From Ptychodera flava (taxonomy: Eukaryota; Hemichordata; Enteropneusta; Ptychoderidae): 64,000 nucleotides of DNA. Positions 45,657-58,210 of the stretch are shown here, one piece after another. The notes under the pieces were generated by a model. The model did no database searches and had not been told where the DNA came from. It saw only the letters and a list, made by a program, of their open reading frames with translations. The DNA is taken from positions 16,714,218 through 16,778,217 of the forward strand of contig NC_091946.1 of NCBI RefSeq assembly GCF_041260155.1, given 5' to 3'. A program made the position numbers and the translations under genes. Within the stretch, counting starts at the first letter, position 1, and every line of letters begins with the position of its first letter.

Positions 45657-46184
45657 TATTATATTACCATGCCCTGCCCGTCGCATTTTGATTGGTCGAG
45701 CTGAACCACGTGACTGATCACAAATACACAGTAATGGTTTGTTTACATGCCCGTGAATATGAATAATAAGATTAACAACTCAAAGTATCGTAACTTTACA
45801 GCTCAAACGTAAATCATAATCAATCACAAAATAAAATGGAGCACTTGTAGGTCAAGTTGAGATACTTTTTTCTGAAAACATCTCCGGATTTGCCAATTTT
45901 TACAGCGCGCGTGACAGTGCGTCGCGTATTGCTCAGTTTCTGGGGCCCAGTTGTCGTTCGCTCCTGAAATTTTCGCAAATTTTGACGGTTTTCTCGGGTT
46001 CGCTGATAATATAATGGAAATAACAGACTCCGCTCTGACCATTAACGTTTATTTGTGGGCGCAGGCTCGAGGAAAGCCAAATTAACGGGCTCGGCAAGCC
46101 TCGCCCGTTAATTTTTGGCTTTCCTCTCCCCTTGCCCACAAACTTAACGTTAATGGTCAGCGCGTCGCCCGTTATTTCTATAAT
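45657..46184 (-). mobile_element. Foldback element with internal palindrome, copy 2
   Basis: Reverse-oriented copy of 28,399-28,925, from ATATTATATTACCATGCCCT to GTTATTTCTATAATA. The palindrome lies at 46,014-46,179. It is flanked by CATA repeats on the left and TATG/TCTA repeats on the right. Confidence 0.65.
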
Positions 46185-46195
46185 ACAATATCTGT

Positions 46196-46345
46196 TTGTA
46201 TGTATGTATGTATGTATGTATGTATGTATGTATTTATCTATCTATCTATTTATCTATGTCTTTCTATCTATCTGTGTGTCTATTTGTCTGTCTACATAGC
46301 TATGGCTGTTTCTGTACATACATATAGAGAGATAGATGAATAGAT
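46196..46345. repeat. (TATG)n and degenerate (TCTA)n repeats
   Basis: The TATG tract (46,196-46,230), then TCTA-like repeats. They mirror, as reverse complement, the CATA and GATA tracts on the other side of the foldback element. Confidence 0.8.
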
Positions 46346-46819
46346 GAATATACACACATACAATTGGTAGATAAATATACTTCTACATTCATACATAATA
46401 TATTGTTTATATTCATATGCATCAATCTATCTTATGTATCTATATGTCTATCAATCAATTATCCTACAATTTTACTCTCTATTGACTATAGCTGGACTGT
46501 AAACGCTATGCCTAATTGCAAACAATAAGGATACAATGGTGACTTGGATTTATTTCTCTTCTGTTAAATGCAAATTTGTTTATCTCATCAGTCACTTGTT
46601 CAAAGTAAATCACCCATATTGAGTGCAGTGTTCGGACAGCCATCAACCTTGCTCATCTCAGCTACCTTCGAAACAAGGGCAAATTCTCTGGCAAAATAAC
46701 CGAATATTTACACCTGACACAACATAGGGTAAACCAGATTTGTCAAAGAGATTGCTTACAAAACAAAAGGATGACTGACACTAGACTGCCAATGGAAAAG
46801 GGTTGTTTCTGTTTCCTAC

Positions 46820-49800
46820 CTGTTGGCATGAGCGGTGCTGAGTCTGTATCGAATCTCTCGATAATTTCACTCTGGTCGGATGATGATTCTGACGCTCGTC
46901 TAGCCAGAGCCTTCACGTTGTCAATCGTTTTATTCTGTGCCTTTCTACCGTGGACATGTCTCGATGAGTTAGGCGTTTTACCGTCCTTGTCATTGACAAC
47001 GGTGGGTTCAAGACTTGTGGATGTCGGCCCTTCGTCATTTTCTTCTTCGTCTGAGAAATTTAGAGAAAATTGTTTCACGTGTTTCCGCGTACATGATTGT
47101 ATTATAAGATAAAGACAATTCTTGTCAGGTGAATTGTCTGCTCTCTTCTTTGTCTGTTTGTGTCTTATGCGTGTCTCTGATTTTGCTGTCTGCAATACTC
47201 ATTCGTAACTCTATATCTTTTTATCTATACGGGTTTGCCTTTCTCAACCCCAATATATTCTCATAAAATGTTGGCTGCCTGTCCATCCGCTCAGTGAGTC
47301 TGTTCTTCTATTCTTTTTATGTTGTATATCAATTTCCATTTCGGGTATAGGAATGTAAACATCACATCAAATATACATTTAAGAGGCACTCACCTAGAAA
47401 TTGCTAAAATTCATGTTAGTGGCTATTACTACACTGAAGTTATTATTGTGACTCTCTTACCTCCTGAACTCGAAAATCGTTCGTCACTGCTCACTTTCTC
47501 ATCTATGGTCGGAATGTTTTCGTCTCTCAGCTTTTCAATTTCCTGGTAAAATTGACACAAAAACTCAAGAATAGCAGCTTCATTAACAGTAACATTTGCC
47601 GCATTTTCAGTATTTATGCACTGTTTATGAAATAGTAGCTCTCTCTACCAAAAGATCATCTAGAAATGCTTCGTCTTAACTGGTAAACATCCGTTATGCA
47701 TGCAATGTCCACTATTATTTTAAACAACTCAACTGTAGATCGATCGACTTCATTTTAATATTAGTTGTTCATATTTGTTATTTATGTCATCAACAGTTAC
47801 TTGTTTTACTCCCGACAGCATGTGGACATACACAGGATTCAGCTTGTCGACTCAGTCTGTACACGTGTAAACTGCAGTTTGTCATTGTTGACAAGTGAAT
47901 TCTGGTACTGATTAGAATCAAATTTAAACAATAAAACAATAAAAGTGCATTTTCTTTGCGCATAGAGACGTCGTGTCGTCAAGCTAAATAGTTAATGTTT
48001 CATCATGCTGGGGGTAATCGTACAATAACTTGTAACAGACAAACAGAACAATGTCGAAAAAAATCATCAAGGCTGCCGGCCCTTGAAATCGCTTTGCCTC
48101 ATGATCATGGAAACACCTTTGATGAAAACTGTACCTGGAATTTCCGAAGATATTGACTTCGCTCTCGTTCTCTATCTAACAGTCGGCAAACCTGTGGTAG
48201 GATTGTCTTTAAGTTCCTCCAATCAGAGCTCATCGCTTTGCCTTCTTTGACCAACTGTTCCTCCATTGCAAGGGCTTCCACTAGGAAATCTCGAGACTTG
48301 TCGTAAGCCTTCATATTAAGGAATATACTGCCAACGAAATATATACTCCGGGCGGTGCTGGGATGAACGCCAAGTAGCCGTTTCCTGTTGTGCATGGCAG
48401 TTTCTGCGTACTTCATGGCATCTTCATACCTGGGTTTTTGATAGGTAAGGCAGGTCAGGCGAGCGATGGATAGGTAGGCACAGATAAAAGAAGATAGAAT
48501 TGTATCAGGAGAAAGCGCGGGTTATGTGGTAGAAAGGTAAGTAGGAGATAAAATTTACATATATTGTCTCTACGAGTTGTGATGTTAGCAGCTGTCTTTC
48601 TAGGTATAACCTACTCTGTTCCCTGCTTTTTGTTTCAGTCCAGAATAGAATTTTCATGTCAACCATAATTTTACAAATCATGCACAAGCTGCTGTTTTCA
48701 CAATGCTGAAACTCTATATTTCAACTTACTGTAGGAGTACAAACAATAAAAAACTAGTTCAGTGGAGCACATTTATGAAAATATCGTAAAATGTTACAAC
48801 TACCATCCCGTTAATACACACCTTCTCTGCTCGAAGTAACACATAGATATGTTCTTAAGAATGACTTGAGTTCCCTCGAAGCCCGATATCTGTAGCTCTT
48901 TCTCCAAATCAAGTGCCTTTTTGTACAGTTCAATGGCTTTATCGTTCTCCTGGAGATGCTGGTAGCAAGCAGCAATGTTCAGTATGATGTCCGGCACCTC
49001 CAGCTGTTTCTCGGAGCCGGTGATGTATCTGCGCATCTCCAGGGCCTGTTCAGCATATCCCAGGGCAATGTAGACTTTGCTTTCCTGAAACACGCACGAC
49101 TGGGTGATTGAACCGTCCGGGAGTGTGTGCTCAGTGTCCTCAAATGCAAGACCCAGATTAGCAGCCGCCAGGAGGCCGTAGTTCCGCGAGGTTTCTCTGT
49201 GAATTCCGAGGTGGATTTGCCTTATCTTCAAAGATTTCATCAGATATCTCTCTGCTTTCTTGTAACTCCCTCGTACGTAGTACACTTCCCCTTTACTTTG
49301 GTAACACGTAGCGAGGCTTAGTTGGACCTCCCTGGAGTCAAAATCAGGCAATCTTTCGAGGATGAATCGGGCTTCGTTAAGGACGGGCATCAGTGTTTGC
49401 ACCCTGTGACCCATGTCAAGAAGCTGAATGACTTCGCGACTCCTCATTTCAGCATACATTCTTTTGTTCCCTTCCTTTTTCGCTACCTCCCCTCTTTTCC
49501 TGTAATAGGAGTACCTCTCTTTACTGGAAAAAAGAAGGGAAATGATAAGTTCCGAGTCTCTAATATCCTCGACCTCCTCTTCGATTCCATCGAGGTCTTT
49601 CAACATCTCGATAAGGTATTGAAAGTTGGCGCTGTCGTCTTCCTTGCGTCTCATTGCATCTGAATGATCTTTGTCGAATTGCTTAGAGATTTCTCGCAGT
49701 TCGCTCAGATAGTATCGGATGTACTTCTTTTTACCTTTCTGGCACCAAGCACGAACGCTGTCGTCTTTCTCTGCCTTGATTTCGTGAATGAAGGTTCGAA

Positions 49801-52800
49801 GTAGAAGATGAAGATTGCTGCGCAGGTCTTGAGAATCCATCCCCTGGCATTCATCGTCGGATTCGATCAGGTTCCTACTCTTCAGGTTGGCAAGATCGAA
49901 CTTGACATCGAGTAGTTCTTTGCATTTGTAACCGAGGATGTGATTGGCTGCTCTGACTGTAAAAGTGCCAGGAATCACCGACAGCATACTGATATTCCGT
50001 TTCTCATCTCGGGGAAGTCTATCGAACGTGTCTTCAAGTATGAGATCGATTCTCTCATCCCTTGTCAGTCCAAAGTGACAAAGGGTTTTCATTGTCCTTC
50101 CTCGAGATGTCTTGGATTTTTCCTGAAGGCTCTTGATCATATCCCCGACAGACATGCCTAGGTTTGGATCTTCCAACCTCCGAGCGACCACTTTCAGAGC
50201 TAGCGGGCACTTTCCACAACTCAGCGCAAGTTGACGAGCTTCCTCGTCGCTCAGTTCGACCCTGCCAGCGTGATATCGCAAAATTTGAACAGCTTCGTCA
50301 ACCTTCAAGTCGTTTTCTTCGAGATTTATAGTTTCAACCAGGGTATGCGAATCGAACTTCTGATGCTTCAGACCAGAGCGTGTTGTTATCATGAATTTGA
50401 TCAGCGGGTTGTTGATCTTGATGAAACCATCAAGCATCTCCAAGAACGGTGCCAGGAACACATTTGGTGCATCTTGCGACCCAGGTTCGAGAGGCTTATC
50501 CACACTGTCTAACACAATAGTGGCATATCCTGCATAACAAAAACAAAAATACCTATAAGTTGACCAATACAGACAGAGAAGTCACAAATCAACGTCAGCA
50601 TTTTTTGCAACGGGCAAACGTTCAGTAACTTTATTTATCAACAAATATAGCACTGCAAAATGGGAAACCCATGACCTGCAAATTCGAAAATACAGCAGTG
50701 CTTTTTTATAGAAATTAAATAAACATCAGATTTCATGAATCAAAAGTAATGACGAGTCAACGTTTAACAGGATGCAGTCACTGTACGGTATGAATGAATT
50801 AGATTTGCATAAATACAGGGCAAGCAAACTAACAGCGTGAGATTCAATACACAAAATTATAAGTAGATGTTTGGTTAATCAGGATGGTTAGAGGATTGAG
50901 TACTCCCTCCCGGTAGTTCAAAACTACTCACTGTGTTGTTAGAGAATGCTACAATATGATTAATAGTAATGGCCTAATAAGAAAATTCGTAAAATATGCA
51001 AATGAGCTCATATTCTGTACGCCATGCCCACCAACCCTTACCCACAATATTACTACAAAGTAATTAATATACCTGCAATTGCGAAGTCATATCATTTTTT
51101 CCATACTTACTCACACACACATATACAAACAATGGTGACACTGCCCCCCCTAGTCCGCCTTCGACAAATAAGGGCCAAAAATGGTCATTCTTTTGATCTC
51201 GTATAGAAAGTGAGAATAATTTTCTGCCATCATGTTTTGAAAATCACTAGGACTTAAAGGTATAGTGTCACCTGTTCCAATTTTGCCACAGTTACCAATG
51301 AAAGAGAAAATCTAACCAATCACATATTTTAAACGGGTGGCCGCTTTTTAAAAACAGCGCCCTCATATGGGCATTTTGAATACCAAGGAACACCCCTTTG
51401 ACCATATATGGGCATATTTAGATTACAGGTGACTGTATACCTTTAACTGACCATATGTATGCACTACGCTGCTAAATTAGAACTAAATCATAAAAGTGGT
51501 TGTACTGCGTGAACTCTACCTTTATCATATTGTTGCAAATAGTCATACAGAATATTTGGTTCGTAGTCTTTCGCACTCAAGCCGTCTAATTTGTTTACGA
51601 TCGCGAAAAAGATGCTTTCGATCGAGGTTAGGCTTCGGAGTTCCACAAAGTACGGTTTAATTGGTTTGTGTGCCTGTTGCTCGACCATGAGACATATTTC
51701 TTTTGCCAGACGTGTCTTTCCCATTCCGGGAAAGCCGCTGATGCACACAATCTTGGCCCCGGTTGTTTCGTTGTTGAGTGATTTCAGTATCTGGTCTTTC
51801 TCCTTCTCACGGCCGACAAAGAGGCGATCGCGGAGCGCAGGCCTCGCCGACTGCTTGCGAGCGACGTCAGCTGTCTTCATGTACTCCTCGACATAATCTG
51901 AGAGATCTTCTCGCCCGATTTCTTTCATCAGGAGGCGCAGGTATTCAACGCTGTCGTCGCGAATCACACCAAATTTCTCCAACGCATCAAAGAGCTCGTA
52001 GGCGCTTTCGATCATGTCATACTCCCGTTCCCCTATTCGGCTCTTCGCTATGGTTTTCGCCCGTTGCAAGTCGTCAACAGCGTCCGACGTTATCATCGAC
52101 TCCGCCAGGTGCATTCGCAGAGCACCAAACGGGTCGATCCCGTCATTACTTAACGGACCTTCCGTTAACATTTTAGTTATTTCCTGCAGGAGAGGTTGGG
52201 CAATCTTCCAAGCGATCGCAGGCTGGATTCGGGTTACATCGACAGGTACTGAGACGAGTCAGATCCGTGTTATATATAGTTATAGTTAATCAACGATAGG
52301 TCCCCTAAATCACATATCTTATTAGCAACATGCAACAAACCGGCGCGGAGTCCGGACACCACTTCACTGTCGTCGAGACATATCAACACGTCAACACACG
52401 TTTGTCCAGGATGAACTCTGCTTGCTGCTTTGCGTGACCTTTAACCCGGCTCGTTGTTGTTCCGGGGCATATCTCAAGGACAACAAGATTGCACGAACTC
52501 GTTACACATCAAGAAATAAATTATGCCGAGAAAATAAGCTGTCTATACTTTATTCGAGGAAGGCTCTCTTAAAAAAACACAAATACTGTGGCAGTGAAGC
52601 AACATAAGACGGTCGACGATTTCACGGTAACGCGCCCAACAAGTAAATAAGGCCAGTTTCATAAATTCTTTCGTTTTCACCATATGTTTTACGTAATGTT
52701 TGTACACTTACCCCTCATGCTATTGACAACTTCACTCTACAAGGGAACTATGTCGCGGAATAGTACCAAGAATTGGCAACATTCTATTTCTGTCATTGTT

Positions 52801-54127
52801 GTACACTTGTCAATAACCACACATATGAAAGATAACCTTTCTCTTCAATGGAAAACCATTATTTCACACTCTGTATTCCGAAAAATTTGATTATAACCAT
52901 GGTGTCTCGAAACAACTTTAATAATTCGATATAATTTTGCAACATATAACCCCACATACATTGTAGTTATGTAATGCGAGAAGAAAGAATTGAGCGATAT
53001 GGTATTTTTATGTAATTCCACATGTGGCCCTTTGAGGTAAACGTTGTGACACCTTGTGCCATTCTGTACGTTTTTTCAAATCTTATCGCCTGAATCATAG
53101 CAACCACCACTATTAATGTAACCATCATCATCATCATCGTCGTCGTCGTCGTCATCATCATCATCATCATCAACAACAACAGCAACAACAACAACAGCAG
53201 CAACAGCAGCAACAAACAGCAAACCAATCGGCAGCAGCAGTATTATTACACCATTTAATGACGACTAATTATAATCATATCATACATATTATGCGTTAAC
53301 GTTCTTGAAGTGTACTGCCTTCTCCACAGCCATTATTATAGTCATCAACATATGTATTATAATCATCGTTGTCGTTGTCATCAATGGCGTCATCATCATC
53401 ATCATCATCAACAACAACAACATCATCATCATCACATCATCATCATCATCATCCTTTGACAGATTCAATAGAGTTGTAGATGATGGCTGCAAATAGAGTT
53501 TCCCATTACGGTTAGGAAATTGACTATGATTCGCAAGCTTCTACTTTTGCTCAGGATGCTTATATTTTTGTGAAATTAATGAACGAATTCGTCGAAATTC
53601 TTATTTGAAATTTTAGCCATTTTATTCCGCTGTAGCTCTTTATCAGTTACGTTTCATTCTTTTTAATCATCTTGTTTGCCGGTGAAAAATGACCTTCGGT
53701 ATTCGTTTGAATTATTTTACGATATATTTGATTTTCCCTCATTTCATTCACCGTGAGGGCGCCATGATGGATGCAATGATATTCATCAGAAATAAATGAA
53801 AGTCATATGCCAGCCGTTGATGATATACGTCATCCCTCACTCGATTCTGATAATCAAGACGCGTCACAATTTCTAACAACGTCAGAAAGATGCCACCACG
53901 ACCGCTGTTCTCTTCATCTCTTGAGCATGAGTCATCATCAATTGTGTAACAAGGCGAGTGTATGTACATATGGCATCTGATTGCGTCATCGCGCAGTTTA
54001 CATCACGCTTCCATCATTTAGGTCAATAAGGAATCCTGGTTCCTTTCAAGGGTTACATACCTGCCAGTTTCATGACGTAGGTAGAGCCGCGCGCTCTCTC
54101 CTTCTCTGCTCGATTTGACGACATCAT
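46820..54127 (-). CDS. DED-NB-ARC-TPR STAND-family protein (six exons placed, 3' end open)
   Basis: Coding exons in order: 54,061-54,127; 51,520-52,248; 48,822-50,529; 48,135-48,429; 47,461-47,542; 46,820-47,050. All join in frame (exit phases 1, 1, 2, 0, 1, 1), giving about 1,037 residues. A start MMSSNRAEKERARG is followed by a DED-like helical domain (about 63-145; ending EIGREDLSDYVEEY). The NB-ARC has Walker A GFPGMGKT (about 194-201), Walker B ATIVLDSVDKP (about 268-278), FMITTRS, and a GxP-type GKCPLALKVV (about 371-380). TPR repeats run from about 665 to 950 (e.g. AIELYKKALDLEKEL, YEDAMKYAETAMHNRKRLLG). The tail is acidic and serine-rich. By family, this is an ATP-dependent oligomerising sensor that recruits DED partners in death or innate immune signalling. 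The last exon may splice (PTG|GTAGGA) or read on to a stop at 46,743. A TTACAG before exon 1 suggests a 5' UTR exon. Confidence 0.85.
50530..51519. other. Intron 2 of the DED-NB-ARC-TPR gene
   Basis: Intron between the Walker A and Walker B exons (donor GTAGAG at 51,519, acceptor TTATGCAG at 50,532-50,530 on the minus strand). It contains the family 3 MITE at 51,258-51,442; otherwise nothing seen. Confidence 0.7.
51258..51442. mobile_element. MITE family 3 (TTAA-flanked), in intron
   Basis: A 185-base element between TTAA at 51,254-51,257 and 51,443-51,446. Termini are AGGTATAGTGTCACCTGT and, reading in from the right, AGGTATACAGTCACCTGT. No coding capacity. Single copy here. Confidence 0.75.
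53120..53220. repeat. (CAT)n(CGT)n(CAA/CAG)n triplet repeat
   Basis: Mixed trinucleotide repeat: CAT units, a short CGT block, CAT again, then CAA/CAG units. Confidence 0.9.
53385..53455. repeat. (CAT)n(CAA)n triplet repeat
   Basis: CAT units with a CAA block in the middle. A GTCATCAACATATGTATTATAATCATCGT-like degenerate lead-in precedes it, broken into short units. Confidence 0.85.
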
Positions 54128-54130
54128 CGC

Positions 54131-54583
54131 CTGTAATAATAACACGGTTGTCCAGACCTATCTCTCTGTAATACTACTTGGGTGTTTTGGGGGTTTTATT
54201 TTACTGTCAGTGATTTCGACCCTGGATCACAACATGCAAAAAGCGAGAAATTGTAAATCGAATCACATGGTATGAATTTACAATAATTTGGTTTTGCACA
54301 GGAAGAATTCCTGTGGGACTGTTATCATTGATGAGCAGAGATTGTTACAGCGCCCCCAGCAAAATTATACAAATTATCCTTCTGTTTGCTGTAATTTAGT
54401 GGAACGCGTAAGACATAGAAAGAACACAGTGAACATTGAAATTGGTGAGGTAGACAAAAAACAGAAACGCTTAAACGAAATATTAACTGATGAAGAAAAG
54501 CGAAAAGTAAACATGAGTTGCACTGACACCTGGCAGAAGGGTTATGTGTAATGTCAGGGGACGATTCTTACAAACTCTTTTAA
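54131..54583. other. Upstream of the DED-NB-ARC-TPR gene
   Basis: Probably intron or promoter of the minus-strand gene. An 87-codon plus-strand frame (54,288-54,551) ends with a charged stretch EILTDEEKRKVNMSC after a CAG acceptor-like site. I cannot support it as an exon. Confidence 0.3.
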
Positions 54584-54908
54584 GGTTGTATGCGTCTCCC
54601 TCGAAATTGAAAGACTTACACTTTCACTAAAAAATTCCTGAATGAACCTCTCAACCATTCTCTCACTAAATTAAGAAAAAAAGTCAGGGGTCACCGTGCA
54701 AAGTTTGGTACCAGAGAACAAGCTGCAAAACGTTTACGAAATTCGAAATTCAAAATGGCAAAAATACAATTTTTGATAATCGAAAAACAAGTTAACGAAG
54801 GAGAACATTTTTACTCCAAGAGCTCTTAAATGAGTCCCAACAAGCCGTAGACCAGATAGGTATTGAACAAACTGAGAGCCCAAATATCTGTCCCGAGCGC
54901 ATTCTATA
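54584..54908 (+). mobile_element. MITE family 1, copy 4
   Basis: Left TTAA (54,580-54,583) then GGTTGTATGCGTCTCCCTCG. It has the landmark GGGGTCACCGTGCAAAG and ends near GAGCGCATTCTAT, where the right TTAA is eroded to ATAA. Confidence 0.65.
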
Positions 54909-57526
54909 AGTTGGCAGTCACGTGATAACAAAGTGAAACGCCCTCTTGTAACACTGTTACGTTGTTTCGTACTTTATCGGGTTGTAAGTTTCCACCTGTA
55001 ATGGCTTAATGAGGCCGACATGAATATTAATTTTTGTTGTTGATGGTGATGATATGATGATGGCGGTGGTGGCGGTCGCGAATTGCCCATAGTATGCAAT
55101 GCAAAGAAAGCAACCATTTTTCGTGACCCCATCATGACCTTACCCTGGTGGGTTTTTGCTCTTTCTACAAATTGAAATCGTGGACTCCGTAACGGCTAAC
55201 CGTATTCGCCGAAATCTGTTGACAGTGAATGGTCGCTGCGATAAACATGCATTCCTATGACCGCAAATTGTTGAATTTTGAATACTACCCAGGACTTGTT
55301 ATCTACCACTGGTAATATTCATTAAATGTGGAAAGTCAGGAAAAAAATCCAGAAGATGACCCGGCATTTATAATCAGTTGTCATTCTACGACTGTGCCTC
55401 TTGTAATGCCGACAAATTTACAAGAGTGTACAAGTGCCTGCCCACTGTGATTACTGAAGATAGTTCTATCAGTTCGGTTCAAGGCTTTGATTGGAGAGGG
55501 CAGCGGCAATTGCGCAATTCCATATTCCTAACACGTTCTGCCGTAACTAGCATATTTCTAATAGCCTTTGGAATGACAAGATTTAATTTCAAAGCGGGAA
55601 AAATGCAATCTGCCCTCACATGTGAGTTCAACACTCTTCGTTGTTTTTTAAATCAATATAAATGGGGCTGGCTTTCTACTTGAAACGAAATCGATCACCG
55701 CCTATTACTGTAGATGATGGGTTTATATAGAGCCAGCTTATTCTATTCCGCTTGATGATGTACAATTTAAACTCTATATTCTACAGTTGATGGTTTAATA
55801 AGAATGCCGGGATACCACTTGTACTTTAGATATGGCTGAAAGGCTTGTCGTCATAAGTTTGAGAAGAAATGGTGACGAACCGGTGGGACGCAGCGATTGA
55901 ACGTTGTGCGACTAAATTCATCATTGTGCAGCACTGAACACTCGTCAAAACAGATGAGGATCAGCATTATCTATGAAGATTAGATGTCAAGGATTCTCAC
56001 CCAACGGCATCATCACTGCGCATGTCTGCCGCACACAGTCCTTGGCCGTTGTCAATTACACGTTTCACGTATTCCTGTAATTTCGACAGTTAGCTTGATC
56101 ATAGACCCCGAGAGTTTCTCAAGGGCCTATGGCTTGTGCAATGCATTGGCATCAAAAATATTTCTCGAAAGTGGCATATACATTTGAAGTGCTTGCGATT
56201 CAAATTAGCTCAATGATTTGTGTGTTCATCGAAATGTACTCCAAGAAGTATCTTCTACCACGGTCACTCCGTGCCCCTTTCAATTCAAAATTCCTTACGT
56301 ATGAATCATTATCGGTGCATATGGAATGTCTTACATGTGATCCAAGCAAACTAGCACTCTAGCTAGTATGAGAATAACTGTGTTTAAATCACTATATCAG
56401 ACCGCATGAACACAGGAGCGCTGGAAGCACGAGCAGTCAAACTATACATTGTACTCACACCAGCTCTTTGAGGGTGTGAAAGGTTTTTGTGTTCGCAATT
56501 GCGATGGCTATCGGAGGATCCATGCTTCAATGACATTCATTGGAGACGGCATCCAAGCACGGAATGGCGCCACTTTTGATGAGAAATGCTCCTTTTGTAC
56601 GGGTCAGGTCCTTGCGGAAGTGGAATATAACTTGGCAAGCCCGCTCCACTTCTCGTGAATCGGCTTGCCGATATGGGACACTGGTCAAAAATCTTACAGA
56701 TGTCTCTTTTTTAAAGGCATTCCAACGTGCAGTTGATCGAAACCCGCTTCTCTCCGAAGACACAAACTTCTGGGTGTTCGCGGAGGCGCTTGACCGGCAG
56801 GGATATGACCCTACCTCGATCGTCCCAAACAAATTTTTTCGCTCGATGTGTTACTTGTACTCTTGTTTTGTCGACATAACTGAAGTCTACACAGTATTCC
56901 CTGGTTATTTGGGTGGAAAAGAAAATCATGTTGTTACACTGTATATTTTCAAGTTTTCCAAATTTGCATCGGTGGCAGTGACCTATTAATAAAACAGCCT
57001 ACTTCATTTTTCTTTCCTCGTTTAAGCTTCATTCTTGCTGCCTAAAGTGACTGAAGTGAGACGATCCTGCAACAAGTAAGAATACAACATCAGCCAAGTT
57101 CTCATTAACACGACGAAACGCCGAAAAGCTGCTTCATATTTTTGATCTATGAAAACTAATGGACAGTTCTCACGTTCTGTTTATGAGATATTTTACTACG
57201 TGAATACTTAGGTCACGTGGGACTGGTCCCACTTACCAGAAGGATGGTGCAGAGTTCGAAAAACGAAAGTTTAACTTTGATGACCAGTAGGCCTACGCGT
57301 ACGAAGAAACTGTAAACTGTTGTCTTCCATGATAGTGAGATAGTCAGTATGCAAAGTTTTGAATTGGAGATAAAAAAAAAGTTTTGAATTGGAGAAGCAA
57401 ATTACACAAGGTTTAAATTTACAATCTCTAAAATTTAAATCGATCGCAATTATGTAAGGTCATTTAACAAGGAAATTTGTTTCTATTTACTCACACTTCA
57501 ACATAGCAAAATACAGATTTTTTTTC
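54909..57526. other. Mostly unassigned DNA with one coding-like patch
   Basis: At 56,449-56,989 overlapping plus-strand frames read like protein in pieces (SFCTGQVLAEVEYN; AFQRAVDRNPLLSEDTNFW; FAEALDRQGYDPTSIV). They are in different frames and have no clear splice sites between them. It could be a decayed gene or transposon. I do not recognise it. The rest shows nothing. Confidence 0.25.
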
Positions 57527-58210
57527 TGGTGCAGCCAACGGAGCTATTCATTGGAAAAGCTATTCCGGGGCAATTTTTGAGGGCAGGGAAAATTTTAATT
57601 TTGCTAGGGCAGGGGACATATTTTAGCTGGCAGGGGAGCACATTTTAGGGTTTTTGTCGGGCAGGGCAGATATCGGTTGATTGTCCCGGTGATAGGGCTT
57701 GGTGAAAAACGAGGAGAGAGGGAAGCTACTTTAAAACGGGGACAGGGTAAGTTTAGCCATGGTGTTTTCGGTAGAAGGCCACTTCAGTATGTGTCTGCAT
57801 GGAATGTTAATTTTCAGGGGAAATTTTTCACAGGGCACGGGAAGATCGACAGGTTTTTTCATCTCAGGGTAGGGTAGCGTCATGTCTGCAGGGGAAATGG
57901 AATGACAAATATTGAAGGGAATTTTTTTCCAGGGCAGGGGAAATCGGCATTCTTTTTCGCCACAGGGCAGGGGAGCTTCAAAAATTGACAGTGGGGAGGG
58001 GAAACAGGCAAAAATAAGTGGGGAGTGGGTAAAATGAAGTTTACGTGCGGAAGGGTAAGTCGAAAAATTTTCAGTGGGAGGGCAAATTATGAATAGCTAA
58101 TAATTACCCTCATGACTTAAAATTAATCAGTTCACATTACTTGTCATGCACAATATATCTCGTCATAGTAAAGACCCCTTTAAAAGTGCGTTGTTCGTTG
58201 GCTGCACCCG
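57527..58210. mobile_element. TIR element with G-rich internal repeats
   Basis: Inverted ends GGTGCAGCCAACGGAGC (57,529) and, reading in from the right, GGTGCAGCCAACGAACAAC (58,208). Inside are about ten degenerate copies of a CAGGGCAGGGGAAATTTT-like unit on the plus strand. No transposase frame. Target duplications not clear. About 0.68 kb. Confidence 0.6.

Larger units (their letters stand above)
52249..54060. other. Intron 1 of the DED-NB-ARC-TPR gene
   Basis: Donor GTATGT at 54,060 and acceptor CGTCTCAG at 52,251-52,249 (minus strand). Carries CAT/CAA/CAG triplet repeats at 53,120-53,220 and 53,385-53,455. No other feature seen. Confidence 0.6.

Noticed and set aside
45231-45686. Long minus-strand frames of Y-L-S-I and C-M-Y-V repeats
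   Set aside because: They are translations of GATA and CATA microsatellites.
51591-52289. Plus-strand frames opposite the NB-ARC exon
   Set aside because: Shadows of the minus-strand coding exon.
52967-53496. Poly-L/M and poly-D/I frames
   Set aside because: Products of CAT/CAA triplet repeats in an intron.
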